A DNA stretch of 50,331 bases from an uncultured Clostridia bacterium (GTDB lineage: Bacteria > Bacillota > Clostridia > TANB77 > CAG-508): assembly GCA_947593355.1 (NCBI GenBank), contig CANQDO010000006.1, forward strand, positions 1 to 50,331, written 5' to 3'. How positions within the stretch are numbered: the first letter of the stretch is position 1; each line of letters starts with the position of its first letter. The translations under genes and the position numbers were made by a program. Under the pieces are notes generated by a model. That model had not been told where the DNA came from, ran no database searches, and saw only the letters and a list, made by a program, of their open reading frames with translations. Of this stretch, positions 38,209 through 47,056 are shown in pieces.

Positions 38209-40259
38209 TTAGATCTCAATTCTACTTGAAAACTTATCATTTATCAAAGCTTTTAATTTAGCATTCTTATCTAACTCTAATTTAGGGTCTTCATTTTCAA
38301 TTTTCATCGCCAAACTTTGAACTAATTTCAAATATTTAATATCTTCAAATAAATTTGCAATTTTAAACTCTGGAAGTCCATGTTGCTTCGTTCCAAAAAA
38401 TTCTCCGTGAACCCCTTAATTCTAGGTCTTTTTCAGCTATTAGAAATCCATCATTTGTATCTTGCATTATTTTCATTCTTTGTTTAACAACATCAGAATT
38501 ACTACTGTATTTTAACACACAATATGACTGATATTCTCCTCTTCCTACTCTACCCCTTAATTGGTGAAGAGCAGCCAGTCCAAACCTTTCGGCATTTTCT
38601 ATTACCATTATGCTTGCATTTGGTACATTTACTCCTACTTCTATTACTGTAGTTGAAATTAAAATATCTATATCTCCATTTTTAAATTTATTCATTATTT
38701 CTTCTTTTTCTTTTGGTCTTAATTTTCCATGCATATATTCTACTCTATATTCTGGAAATATTTTTGTTTTATAATTTTCTGTAAGTTCTACTACAGCTTT
38801 GGCGTCAATTTCTTCTGTTTCTTCTACTAATGGGCATACTATATAAACTTGCCTTCCCTCCGTAATTTGCTTTCTTATAAAGTTATTTACCCTTTGCTCC
38901 ATTGACTTTGTTACTGCATATGTTTCTATTTTCTTTCTGTTTGGTGGAAGTTCGTCTATTATTGAGATATCCAAATCACCATAAAGTATTAATGCCAATG
39001 TTCTTGGTATTGGAGTGGCTGTCATAACTAATACATCTGGATTATCTCCTTTTGATGTAATAACACCTCTTTGCCTTACACCAAAACGGTGTTGCTCGTC
39101 TGTTACAACAAACCCTAAATTTTTAAATATAACATTTTCTTCTAATAGTGCATGTGTACCTATTAATATGTCTATATCTCCATTGCTTAACCTCTCTAAT
39201 ATACTCTCTTTTTTCTTTTTAGTTACACTTCCTACTAATAATTCACATTTTATGCCATATTTACTTAAAACACTTTCAAAGCTTTCTAAATGTTGGCTTG
39301 CAAGTATTGCTGTTGGTGCCATTATTGCTACTTGATAGTCACACTTTACAGCCTTATATGCAGCTATTATTGAAACTATAGTTTTTCCGTGAACCAACAT
39401 CACCTTGAAGAAGCCTGTTCATTGCTTTATTACTTTCCATGTCATTATCTATTTCTTCTAAAACTTTTAACTGTGCTTTTGTAAGCTTGAATGGTAAATC
39501 ATTTATTACATCTGACATCTTTACATCTTTGCTAAACTGCACGCCATCTTGTTTTGTATATTTATTCTTTAATTGCAAAAGTGCTAGTTGCATAGATAGC
39601 AATTCCTCAAATACAAGCCTTTTTCTGGCATTTTCAAATTCTTTAAAATCTTTTGGAAAATGAATTCCATTTATTGCTGTGTTTATGTCTAATAATTTAT
39701 ATTCATTTAGTAAATATTCTGGCATCGTTTCATCTAACTTAGTCATATTTACAACTTTTAAACCATTTTCTATAATCTTTCTAATTACATTTTGTGAAAG
39801 ATTATAAGTACTTGGATAGATTGGTATTATTTTTCCAGTATTTTTAGATTCTTCTGCTTCTTCAAAAATTGGCGAATTCATTTCAAACTTTCCATATTGC
39901 TTTGAAACTTTTCCATAAAATTTATATAATCGACCTGGAGTAAATTTAGTTTTTAAATAACTTTGATTAAACCAAGTCATTACACATGTACCCGTGTCAT
40001 CTCTAACTACTAATTTATATATAGCCATATTTTTTCTTATTATATGTTCATTTATTTTAGACACTGCAAAAGCTTGTATCAATGCATCTTCGCCATCTTT
40101 AAGCTCTGCAATTTTACACACTTTTCCCCTATCTTCATACCCTCTTGGATAATATGTAATTAAATCTTCTAGTGTATAAATTCCTAATCTATTTAGAAGT
40201 ACCGCCCTTGTTGGACCTACCCCTTTTATATACTGAACTTCTTTTTTTAAATCTACCAT
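38209..40259 (-). pseudogene. recG: recG, ATP-dependent DNA helicase, with two frameshifts
   Basis: RecG remodels stalled forks and Holliday junctions. The N-terminal wedge/OB domain begins MVDLKKEVQYIKGVGPTRAV. Two one-base insertions break the frame, at 39387-39391 inside Walker A (QGDVGS | GKTIVSIIAA) and at 38405-38409 (DLELRG | GEFFGTKQHGLPEF). In both, the minus strand reads GGTTCACGGA where GGTTCAGGA (Gly-Ser-Gly) would restore the frame. With both removed the gene has 682 codons plus stop, the normal RecG length, and the helicase motifs are intact (TDEQHRFGVRQR, TATPIPRTLA, STTVIEVGVNVPNA, QLRGRVGRGEYQ). The TAA stop lies in the repeat next to it. The uniform lesion suggests either sequence error or a shared mutational cause. 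Confidence 0.9.
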
Positions 40260-40503
40260 ACAATCTCCAACCTTTACTTTTTTTATTTTATCATTTTTTT
40301 CTCTGCTATGAAAGTATTTTTAATATATTTTTTATACATAAAGTTATAATGAATGCACTATGATTTACAAAATTTCAAGAAACTATTTCCTTTTTTTAAT
40401 ATTTAGCATATAATATTTTAATCTAAAATATAATTATGTTTTAGCTGTTTACTAATAAGCCCGAAAAGATACTTATTGTACCATAGAAAGGAGGGTGCTT
40501 AAA

Positions 40504-41547
40504 ATGAAAAATTATAAATTAGCCGTAGTAGGAGCTACGGGAGTTGTTGGAAGAACATTTTTGAAAGTTTTGGAAGAAAAAAAATTACCAATTTCAAAAT
40601 ATGTTCTTTTTGCGTCTAGTAAGTCTGCTGGAAAGAAAGTAAATTTTATGGGAGAAGAATATATTGTGCAAGAGTTAACAGAGCATTCTTTTGATGAAGG
40701 TTTTGATTTTGCAGTATTTTCTGCTGGTGGTGACACTTCTAAAAAATTTTCTCCAATAGCAGCATCTCATGGTTGCATTGTTGTAGATAATAGTAGTGCT
40801 TTTCGTATGGATAAAGATGTTCCTTTAGTTGTTCCTGAAGTTAACCCTGAAGAAATAAAAAATAATAAAGGTATCATTGCAAATCCTAATTGTTCTACAA
40901 TTCAAGCAGTTGTTGCCCTAAAACCTTTAGATGATAAATATAAAATTAAAAGAATTGTATATTCTACATATCAAGCTGTTTCAGGTGCTGGCTCTAAAGG
41001 AATATCAGATTTAGAAAATGGAATAGAACATTTTTCTTATAACAAAAATTTAATGGACATTGTTAGTGAAAATAATGATTCTACAGAAAATTTAACTAAA
41101 TTTCCTCATCCTATTTTTAATAATTGTCTTCCTCACATTGACGTATTTCTTGATAATGGTTACACAAAAGAAGAAGAAAAAATGATTAACGAAACAAGAA
41201 AAATTTTGAAAAATCCTGATTTAAAAATAACTGCAACAACTGTAAGAGTGCCTGTTTTCAATTCACACAGTGAGGCTATAAATGTGCAATTTGAAAAAGA
41301 TTTTGATTTAGAAGATTTAAAGTCTACATTAAAACAAAGTCCAGGAATTGTAGTTCAAGATGATGTAAGCCATAACGTTTACCCTCTTTCAAGTTTAGCC
41401 AATAATCACGATGAAGTTTTTGTTGGAAGAATTAGGCGTGACTACAGTGTAGATTCAGGCGTTAATTTATGGGTTGTTGCTGACAACATAAGAAAAGGCG
41501 CAGCAAGTAATGCAGTGCAAATTGTAGAAAAGCTGATTAAACTTTAA
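40504..41547 (+). CDS. asd: Aspartate-semialdehyde dehydrogenase
   Basis: 347 residues. NADPH-dependent reduction of aspartyl phosphate to aspartate semialdehyde, the branch point to lysine/diaminopimelate, threonine and methionine. The Rossmann motif is AVVGATGVVGRTF (~7-19); the catalytic cysteine is in NPNCSTIQ (~130), followed by ISDLENGIEHF and the active-site RVPVFNSHSEAIN. The ATG at 40504 lies 9 bp after AGGAGG; a GTG three codons earlier touches the site. dapA follows after 12 bp, so this is an asd-dapA operon. I saw no lysine riboswitch in the 240 bp upstream. Confidence 0.95.
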   Translation: MKNYKLAVVGATGVVGRTFLKVLEEKKLPISKYVLFASSKSAGKKVNFMGEEYIVQELTEHSFDEGFDFAVFSAGGDTSKKFSPIAASHGCIVVDNSSAFRMDKDVPLVVPEVNPEEIKNNKGIIANPNCSTIQAVVALKPLDDKYKIKRIVYSTYQAVSGAGSKGISDLENGIEHFSYNKNLMDIVSENNDSTENLTKFPHPIFNNCLPHIDVFLDNGYTKEEEKMINETRKILKNPDLKITATTVRVPVFNSHSEAINVQFEKDFDLEDLKSTLKQSPGIVVQDDVSHNVYPLSSLANNHDEVFVGRIRRDYSVDSGVNLWVVADNIRKGAASNAVQIVEKLIKL

Positions 41548-41559
41548 GGAGAATGCTAT

Positions 41560-42447
41560 ATGAAAAAAATATTATTTAAAGGTTGTGGCACAGCTATTGC
41601 TACTCCATTTACAAAAGATGGCATTAACTATGAGGAATATAAGAAATTAGTAGAATTTCAAATTTCCGAAAAAGTTGATGCTATAATTGTTTGTGGTACA
41701 ACAGGAGAAAGTGCTACTATGACTACAGAAGAAAAGAAAAATTTAATAAAATATACTGTTTCAATTGTAAATTCTAGAATTCCTGTAATTGCAGGAACAG
41801 GCTCTAATAACACAAAAACTGCTATAGAAATGTCTAAATACGCTCAAAGCGTTGGCGTAGATGGGTTACTTATAGTAACTCCATATTATAATAAAACTAC
41901 AAATGAAGGACTAATTGCCCACTATAGCGCAATAGCAAAAGAAGTAGATATTCCAATTATTTTATACAATGTTCCATCAAGAACAGGCGTAAATATCACT
42001 CCAGAAGTATGTTTAGAACTCTCTAAAATTCCAAATATTGTTGCTATAAAAGAAGCTTCTGGAAATATCTCTCAAGTAGCAAAAATTGCTAGCTTATGTG
42101 GAAATAATTTAAATATATACTCTGGAAATGATGATCAAATAATTCCTATTTTATCACTTGGTGGAATTGGCGTTATTTCAGTTCTATCTAACATAGAACC
42201 AAAATACACTCACAACGTGGTTTGGGACTTTTTAAATGGAAATATTGAAAAAGCTAAAAAAGCACAATTAAATGCTACAAATTTAATTGAATGTTTATTT
42301 TCCGAAGTAAACCCTATACCTATAAAAACTGCACTAAACATCAAAGGCTATGACTTTGGCATTCCACGTTTGCCACTTGTAGAATTAAGCTCAAAAAATA
42401 AAGAAAAATTACTAAACTCTATGGAAAACTTTCAAAAAATGTGCTAA
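41560..42447 (+). CDS. dapA: 4-hydroxy-tetrahydrodipicolinate synthase
   Basis: 295 residues, TIM-barrel aldolase condensing aspartate semialdehyde with pyruvate in diaminopimelate/lysine synthesis (also relevant to spore dipicolinate). Substrate motif GTTGESATM (~44-52), catalytic Tyr in LYNVPSRTG (~133), Schiff-base Lys in VAIKEASGN (~162). The ATG follows AAGGAGAATGCT. Translation is close-coupled to asd. Confidence 0.96.
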   Translation: MKKILFKGCGTAIATPFTKDGINYEEYKKLVEFQISEKVDAIIVCGTTGESATMTTEEKKNLIKYTVSIVNSRIPVIAGTGSNNTKTAIEMSKYAQSVGVDGLLIVTPYYNKTTNEGLIAHYSAIAKEVDIPIILYNVPSRTGVNITPEVCLELSKIPNIVAIKEASGNISQVAKIASLCGNNLNIYSGNDDQIIPILSLGGIGVISVLSNIEPKYTHNVVWDFLNGNIEKAKKAQLNATNLIECLFSEVNPIPIKTALNIKGYDFGIPRLPLVELSSKNKEKLLNSMENFQKMC

Positions 42448-42530
42448 AATGAATATGTTAATGTATTTAGATTTTAATATTACACAATTTATCTTAAAAT
42501 TTAGCATAATTTATATAAGGAGTTATACAA

Positions 42531-43046
42531 ATGAGTGTATTAATACAAGAGAAAAGTGAACAAGAGTTATCGCACATTTTAAATGATGCTGACTTTTGTA
42601 ACATAGTTCAAGATATTATAAATAACCAAACTGTTCAAGAAATGAAAAAATACAGGCAACACTATAACACAAGTACATACGACCACTGTTTAGAGGTTGC
42701 CTACATAAGTTATAAAATTTGTAAAAAATTAAAATTAGATTATAAATCAATGGCTCGTGCAGCAATGCTTCATGATTTATTTTTGTACGACTGGCGTAAG
42801 AGCCAACGTGATGTTGAAATAGAAGGACTTCACGCATTTGTTCATCCTAAAATCGCATTAAAAAATGCTTCACAAATATTTGATTTAAATGATAAAGAAA
42901 AAGATATTATAGCTAAACATATGTGGCCAGTTACGCTATTACATTTTCCTAGATATAAAGAATCTTTTGTAATAGTTATAGTAGATAAATATTGTGCATT
43001 GCATGAGTCTTTTTTACATTATAAGAATTCAATATTCAACCACTAA
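42531..43046 (+). CDS. HD-domain phosphohydrolase, ending at a repeat
   Basis: 171 residues. HD-superfamily metal-binding pattern: H in YDHCLEVAYIS, HD in MLHDLFLYDW, further H in HAFVHPKIAL and KHMWPV, then DKYCALHE. It probably hydrolyses a phosphoester or nucleotide; substrate unknown. The ATG follows AAGGAG. It lies 83 bp after dapA, so may belong to the same transcript. The stop codon TAA is the first triplet of the repeat at 43044, so the C-terminus (FLHYKNSIFNH) could be shortened relative to relatives. Confidence 0.85.
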   Translation: MSVLIQEKSEQELSHILNDADFCNIVQDIINNQTVQEMKKYRQHYNTSTYDHCLEVAYISYKICKKLKLDYKSMARAAMLHDLFLYDWRKSQRDVEIEGLHAFVHPKIALKNASQIFDLNDKEKDIIAKHMWPVTLLHFPRYKESFVIVIVDKYCALHESFLHYKNSIFNH

Positions 43047-43294
43047 ACTATTAGGGACGGGGTTAAATAGTTTAATGAAAATATATTTAAAATATTAGCA
43101 AAACATTTATATATTATTTATTTAATAACATTTTGTGGGGACCAACAAATTATAGCTTGTAAAAATTTTATTTAAAATAAAATTTTTTTACAAGCTATTA
43201 TGCAGCCTAAGAGTTATTAAATAAATAATATATAAATGTTTTGTAATAGAATAATTAATTCATTAAACTATTTAACCCCGTCCCTAATAGTTTA
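43044..43294. repeat. Composite foldback, copy D: 31-nt repeat pair enclosing the GTGGGGACC element
   Basis: Inverted 31-nt repeats (43044-43074, 43264-43294) flank the inner foldback (arms from 43098 and to 43239; GTGGGGACC at 43135-43143; inner stem TATAGCTTGTAAAAA against TTTTTACAAGCTATTA). Relative to copy B the arms carry two changes on the left matched by complementary changes on the right, and the REP-proximal extension is ATGAA / TTCAT instead of GTGGG / CCCAC. It ends the HD gene on one side and adjoins the DUF4363 stop on the other. Confidence 0.8.
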
Positions 43295-43305
43295 GCTATA
43301 ATAGT

Positions 43306-43692
43306 TTAAAATATGTTTTTTACTTTTATTTCTGATTTTTCCTTTATATTTCCAAGTGTATAAAGACATTTTTCTAATTCTGGAACACCCTCTTTATATT
43401 CATTTACTAAAATATTTGCTTTTAGAGCATTAAGCTCAGTATCTATTTTTTCTAATTCTGCATGCTCAATATAATATGCCATCTTCTCTTCCTTTTCTTC
43501 CCATACATCAAACATTTCCTCCATCTTTTTTTGCACTTGTTCTTCACTACTTTCATTAATCAAATCTTCTTTTAATGCTAATAAATTGTCTTCCATAAAT
43601 GCAACAGCTTCATTTGTAAAATTTTGAGTAATTATATCTAAAATAACTATAAGTACAATTACTACTATACTAATTACTATTTCTTTATACAT
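43306..43692 (-). CDS. DUF4363 family membrane-anchored protein
   Basis: 128 residues. An N-terminal hydrophobic helix (~4-22) anchors a helical, acidic domain (NLLALKEDLINESSEEQVQ, then MEEMFDVWEEKEEKM) typical of DUF4363, a family of unknown function commonly next to DUF421 genes in Clostridia, as here. The ATG follows AGGAAG. The TAA stop falls in the duplicated end of the adjacent repeat. Confidence 0.75.
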   Translation of the reverse strand: MYKEIVISIVVIVLIVILDIITQNFTNEAVAFMEDNLLALKEDLINESSEEQVQKKMEEMFDVWEEKEEKMAYYIEHAELEKIDTELNALKANILVNEYKEGVPELEKCLYTLGNIKEKSEIKVKNIF

Positions 43693-43789
43693 AACTTCCT
43701 CCTAAATCTATTCGATTCCATAATAAATACCTAAACACTTAAATTTTAGTTTTAATTCTAACTTGAAATTAAAACTTTAATTTTAAATT

Positions 43790-44467
43790 TTACTTCTTTT
43801 TTTGTTTTTCTTGACAAAAGAAATTTCCTTTTCCATCTATTGTAACAACTAAAGCATCTTCTGGTTTAATATTAAACTTTTCAACTTGTTTAACAAGCCA
43901 GTTGTAGTCTTTTCCTAATTTTTCTAGATTCTTTTTCATAATTTTACCATCAACAACTAAATCGTAGGAAATTCCTTCATATTCTGGCATAATATTAAAA
44001 TCTTCTGGAATTGTAGTTCTTTTATTTGGTTTTTGAATAACTGTAATTTGACCGCTTGTTTCTAGTATTGCATACTCTACATCTCCTATATTATTAACAT
44101 TATTTCCTCTTAATCTTTCTTCTAGTTCATCAACTGTAAATCTTTCTTTTTTCATTTTTTGCTCATCAATTTTTCCTCTATATATTAAAATAGAAGGCTT
44201 TCCACACACTAGCTCTCTTACTTTTACATTTTTTAAGTTTAATAATGATATAAGCAAATGCATAACTAGCAAACCAAGTATTGGGATTATTCCATTTGAA
44301 ATTGGTATTCCTGGCTCTGCCATTGGAATTGTTGCTAAATCTGCTATCATTATTGATATTGCAAGTTCAAAAGGTTGAAGTTGACCAATTTCCCTTTTTC
44401 CCATAAGTCTCATAACTACTAAAACAAGTATGTATAAAATTATTGTCCTTAAAAAAGTTAATATCAT
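43790..44467 (-). CDS. DUF421 (YetF/YrbG-like) membrane protein
   Basis: 225 residues. N-terminal membrane helices (to ~80) with the family signature RLMGKREIGQLQPFELAISIMIADLATIPM, then a cytoplasmic domain with GKPSILIYRGKI and YAILETSGQITVI. In Bacillus, YetF-type proteins occur in spore or cell membranes; function is not settled. AAAGGA lies ~12 bp before the ATG. It is followed by DUF4363 on the same strand, with a long AT-only foldback in the 97-bp gap. Confidence 0.88.
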   Translation of the reverse strand: MILTFLRTIILYILVLVVMRLMGKREIGQLQPFELAISIMIADLATIPMAEPGIPISNGIIPILGLLVMHLLISLLNLKNVKVRELVCGKPSILIYRGKIDEQKMKKERFTVDELEERLRGNNVNNIGDVEYAILETSGQITVIQKPNKRTTIPEDFNIMPEYEGISYDLVVDGKIMKKNLEKLGKDYNWLVKQVEKFNIKPEDALVVTIDGKGNFFCQEKQKKK

Positions 44468-44712
44468 TTGAAAATACAGTCCTTTCTAAACTTATTTTTC
44501 TATTTTATTTCTAATTTCAGTGTAATTCATTAACGTAATTTTTCATATACACATGAATTTTAAATAAATTGTGCTTTTTAATTGTATTTTTCACAATTTT
44601 ATTTAAAAATATTCTCTTTTTGAATAAATCATTTTTTTCTGTAAATAATACAATTATAAAACCATGTAAATTGGCAATATATTTGCAAATTTTTATAAGG
44701 AGGTTTTAAATT

Positions 44713-45093
44713 ATGGCTGAGGAAAATCAAACTAAAACTCAATCAAAAAATGGTGCTAGCATGATTTGGCAGGTAATAGGAAGATTAGTTACAGCAGCTA
44801 TAGTTCTTGCAATTACAGCATTTTTTACACCAGGTTTTCAAATAAATAATATTTGGACACTTGCCATTGCTGCAATAGTTCTTACTATAATAGATTATTT
44901 AATAGTAAAATTTACAGGACTTCACGCTACTCCTTTTGGTAAAGGATTTGTAGGTTTTGTACTTTCTGCTATAGTTTTATATGTAACACAATATTTTGTT
45001 GCCGGATATACAATTTCTTGGATGGCAGCAATAATTGGTGCATTAATTTATGGTGTTGTTGACTACTTTTTACCTGGAGAACAACAAATGTAA
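44713..45093 (+). CDS. YvlD-like four-helix membrane protein (holin superfamily IV type)
   Basis: 126 residues. A short polar N-terminus is followed by four hydrophobic segments (~18-40, 46-64, 78-97, 101-120) with the family-like FTPGFQINNIWTLAIAAIVL and ALIYGVVDYFLPG. Chromosomal members are not phage lysis genes; role unknown. The ATG follows AAGGAGG. A single plus-strand gene that faces spoIVA, with a shared terminator at 45117-45164. Confidence 0.75.
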   Translation: MAEENQTKTQSKNGASMIWQVIGRLVTAAIVLAITAFFTPGFQINNIWTLAIAAIVLTIIDYLIVKFTGLHATPFGKGFVGFVLSAIVLYVTQYFVAGYTISWMAAIIGALIYGVVDYFLPGEQQM

Positions 45094-45116
45094 TTTCTTT
45101 TATTACTAATACCATT

Positions 45117-45164
45117 AAAAACAAAGACCTTAATTATCAGCTGATAACTAAAGTCTTTGTTTTT
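45117..45164. terminator. Bidirectional terminator between the YvlD-like gene and spoIVA
   Basis: AAAAACAAAGAC pairs with GTCTTTGTTTTT around a loop containing TTATCAGCTGATAA, itself a small stem. T-runs occur in both directions. Confidence 0.8.
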
Positions 45165-45212
45165 ATAGTTATATTATTCTTTTAAATTTTTTTATAGTAT
45201 TTGCTATTTAAA

Positions 45213-46694
45213 TTATAAAATAATGCAGATAAGTCCACCACTACCCTCATTAACAATTCTTTCTAAAGTTTCTTGAAGTTTAGCTTGTGCATCTTCAGGC
45301 ATTCTGCATAATTTATTTTGTAAGCCCTCATTTACAAGCTCATGTAAACTCTTTCCAAATATATTAGATTCCCAAATTTTCTTTGGATCAGATTCGAATT
45401 CAGAAAGAAGATAATTTACTAATTCTTCAGACTGCTTTTCGCTTCCAACAATAGGAGAAACTTCGGTTTCTATGTCTGCTCTTATCATATGAATTGATGG
45501 CGCCTTTGCTTTTAATTTTACGCCAAATCTTGAACCTTGTTTTACCATTTCAGGCTCATCTAATATAAGTTCATCCATAGAAGGAGTTACAATTCCATAT
45601 CCTTTTGCCTTAACCTCTTCTAATGCATACGCAATTTTATCATATTCCTTTTTAGTTTTTGCCAAAGTACTTATTGTAGAGAATAAATCTCCTTCATTGG
45701 CAATTTCAACATTAGAAATTTCTGTAAGAACTTTATAAAATAGGTCATCTCTTAATTCAATAGAAACATTTACATTTCCATTGCCTAAAAGAATTTCATT
45801 AACATACGTTTTTGTAATAAATTCTGTTTTTTGAATTTTTGAAACGCCATTATCTACCTGCTTTAAAAGTTTAACATCTTTAAAAGCATCTTTTATTTCA
45901 GAGTATAATTCCTTCTTTAGCCAATGTTCATAATCTAAACCGTCAACCCAACGAGGAAAATTAATGTTAATTCTCTCAATAGGAAATTGATATAAAATTT
46001 TATTAAAAATAGAATTAATATCATCTAAATCTAAAGTAGAACAGTCCATAGGCATAACTGGAACGCAATATCTTTCCTCTAAATTTCTAGCAAGATTTAT
46101 AGTATAGTCAGATTGAACATCAGCAGAATTAAGAACAATTACGAAAGGCTTATTAAGGCTTTTCAATTCATTTACAACTCTTGCTTCTGCATCTACATAA
46201 TCTTCTCTAGGAATATCAGTAATACTGCCATCTGTAGTTACTAAAATACCAATAGTAGAATGTTCTTCAATAACCTTTTTTGTACCCATTTCAGCTGCTT
46301 GCTCAAAAGGAATTTCGTTATCACTCCATGGTGTTTTAACCATTCTAGGCATATCATCTTCTAAATAACCAATAGCATTATTTACTAAATAACCCACGCA
46401 GTCTACCATACGAGTTTTTAGTTTAATATTCTCTCCTAAAGTAATTTCTACGGCTTCATTTGGAATAAATTTAGGTTCAGTAGTCATTATTGTTCTACCA
46501 GAAGCACTTTGTGGCAGTTCATCTAATGCTCTTTCTCTTTTGTACTCATTATCAATATTTGGAATTACAAGCAAATCCATAAATCTTTTTATAAATGTAG
46601 ATTTACCAGTTCTAACAGGACCTACAACACCAACATAGATATCTCCATCAGTACGTTTTGCTATATCTTGATATACTAATAAATTCTCCTCCAT
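45213..46694 (-). CDS. spoIVA: Stage IV sporulation protein A (SpoIVA)
   Basis: 493 residues, full length. ATPase that polymerises on the forespore outer membrane as the basement layer of the coat. Walker A GPVRTGKST (~25-33), a Walker B-like MVDCVGYLV, and the conserved SASGRTIMTTEPKFIPNEAV. The C-terminus ends GGLICIIL, as usual for the membrane-contact tail. The ATG follows AAGGAGG. A sigma-E-like promoter lies at 46751-46780, fitting its mother-cell expression. Confidence 0.97.
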   Translation of the reverse strand: MEENLLVYQDIAKRTDGDIYVGVVGPVRTGKSTFIKRFMDLLVIPNIDNEYKRERALDELPQSASGRTIMTTEPKFIPNEAVEITLGENIKLKTRMVDCVGYLVNNAIGYLEDDMPRMVKTPWSDNEIPFEQAAEMGTKKVIEEHSTIGILVTTDGSITDIPREDYVDAEARVVNELKSLNKPFVIVLNSADVQSDYTINLARNLEERYCVPVMPMDCSTLDLDDINSIFNKILYQFPIERININFPRWVDGLDYEHWLKKELYSEIKDAFKDVKLLKQVDNGVSKIQKTEFITKTYVNEILLGNGNVNVSIELRDDLFYKVLTEISNVEIANEGDLFSTISTLAKTKKEYDKIAYALEEVKAKGYGIVTPSMDELILDEPEMVKQGSRFGVKLKAKAPSIHMIRADIETEVSPIVGSEKQSEELVNYLLSEFESDPKKIWESNIFGKSLHELVNEGLQNKLCRMPEDAQAKLQETLERIVNEGSGGLICIIL

Positions 46695-46750
46695 GTAAAT
46701 ATATACCTCCTTAAAATGTTTATGATGTTTGTACTAATAAACTTTTATTA

Positions 46751-46780
46751 ATGTATATTATAGATTTTCAAACTTATGAC
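46751..46780 (-). promoter_or_regulatory. Sigma-E-like promoter of spoIVA
   Basis: On the minus strand GTCATAA (plus 46774-46780), a 15-bp spacer and ATATACAT (plus 46751-46758), similar to sigma-E boxes. It lies ~60 bp upstream of the start codon. Sigma-E control of spoIVA is established in Bacillus. Confidence 0.5.
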
Positions 46781-46809
46781 AAAATTTTAAAAAAAGGCAA
46801 TTGAAGGCT

Positions 46810-46969
46810 GTCCCAAGCTGTAATACTTGGGTTAGTTGTGGACAGTCCCCAACTGTGACATTCGGGACAATTGGGGGCAGTCCCAAACTGTGACATTTTG
46901 GACAATTGTGGACAGTCTCCAACTGCGACATTCGGGACAATTGGGGACTGTCCCCAATTGCGACACTTT
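46810..46969. repeat. 35-bp tandem array of GGGACAGTCCC-type units
   Basis: GTCCC(C)AA-CTG starts recur at 46810, 46845, 46880, 46915 and 46950, exactly 35 bp apart, giving four full units and a partial one. Each contains GCGACATTCGGGACAATT-like sequence and can fold on itself or with its neighbour. The array ends ~6 bp before the glmU -35 box. Single members occur at 15447 and, more distantly, 2549. Confidence 0.85.
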
Positions 46970-46974
46970 TAAAG

Positions 46975-47003
46975 TTGAATAAAAACTTTTTATATGATAC
47001 AAT
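46975..47003 (+). promoter_or_regulatory. Sigma-A promoter of glmU
   Basis: TTGAAT (46975-46980), a 17-bp spacer and TACAAT (46998-47003). The implied start near 47010 gives a ~47-nt leader to the ATG at 47057. The 35-bp array directly precedes the -35. Confidence 0.7.
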
Positions 47004-47056
47004 AGGTGCAACATTTGAATAAAATATATAAATATGTTTTGAAAGGAATGATTAAA

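Noticed and set aside
40260-40503. Possible lysine riboswitch before asd-dapA
   Set aside because: The 240-bp region is AT-rich and shows none of the expected conserved helices; too little to support a call.
46810-46969. Regularly spaced repeats that might be a CRISPR array
   Set aside because: The units are contiguous 35-bp tandem copies with no unique spacers, and there are no cas genes.
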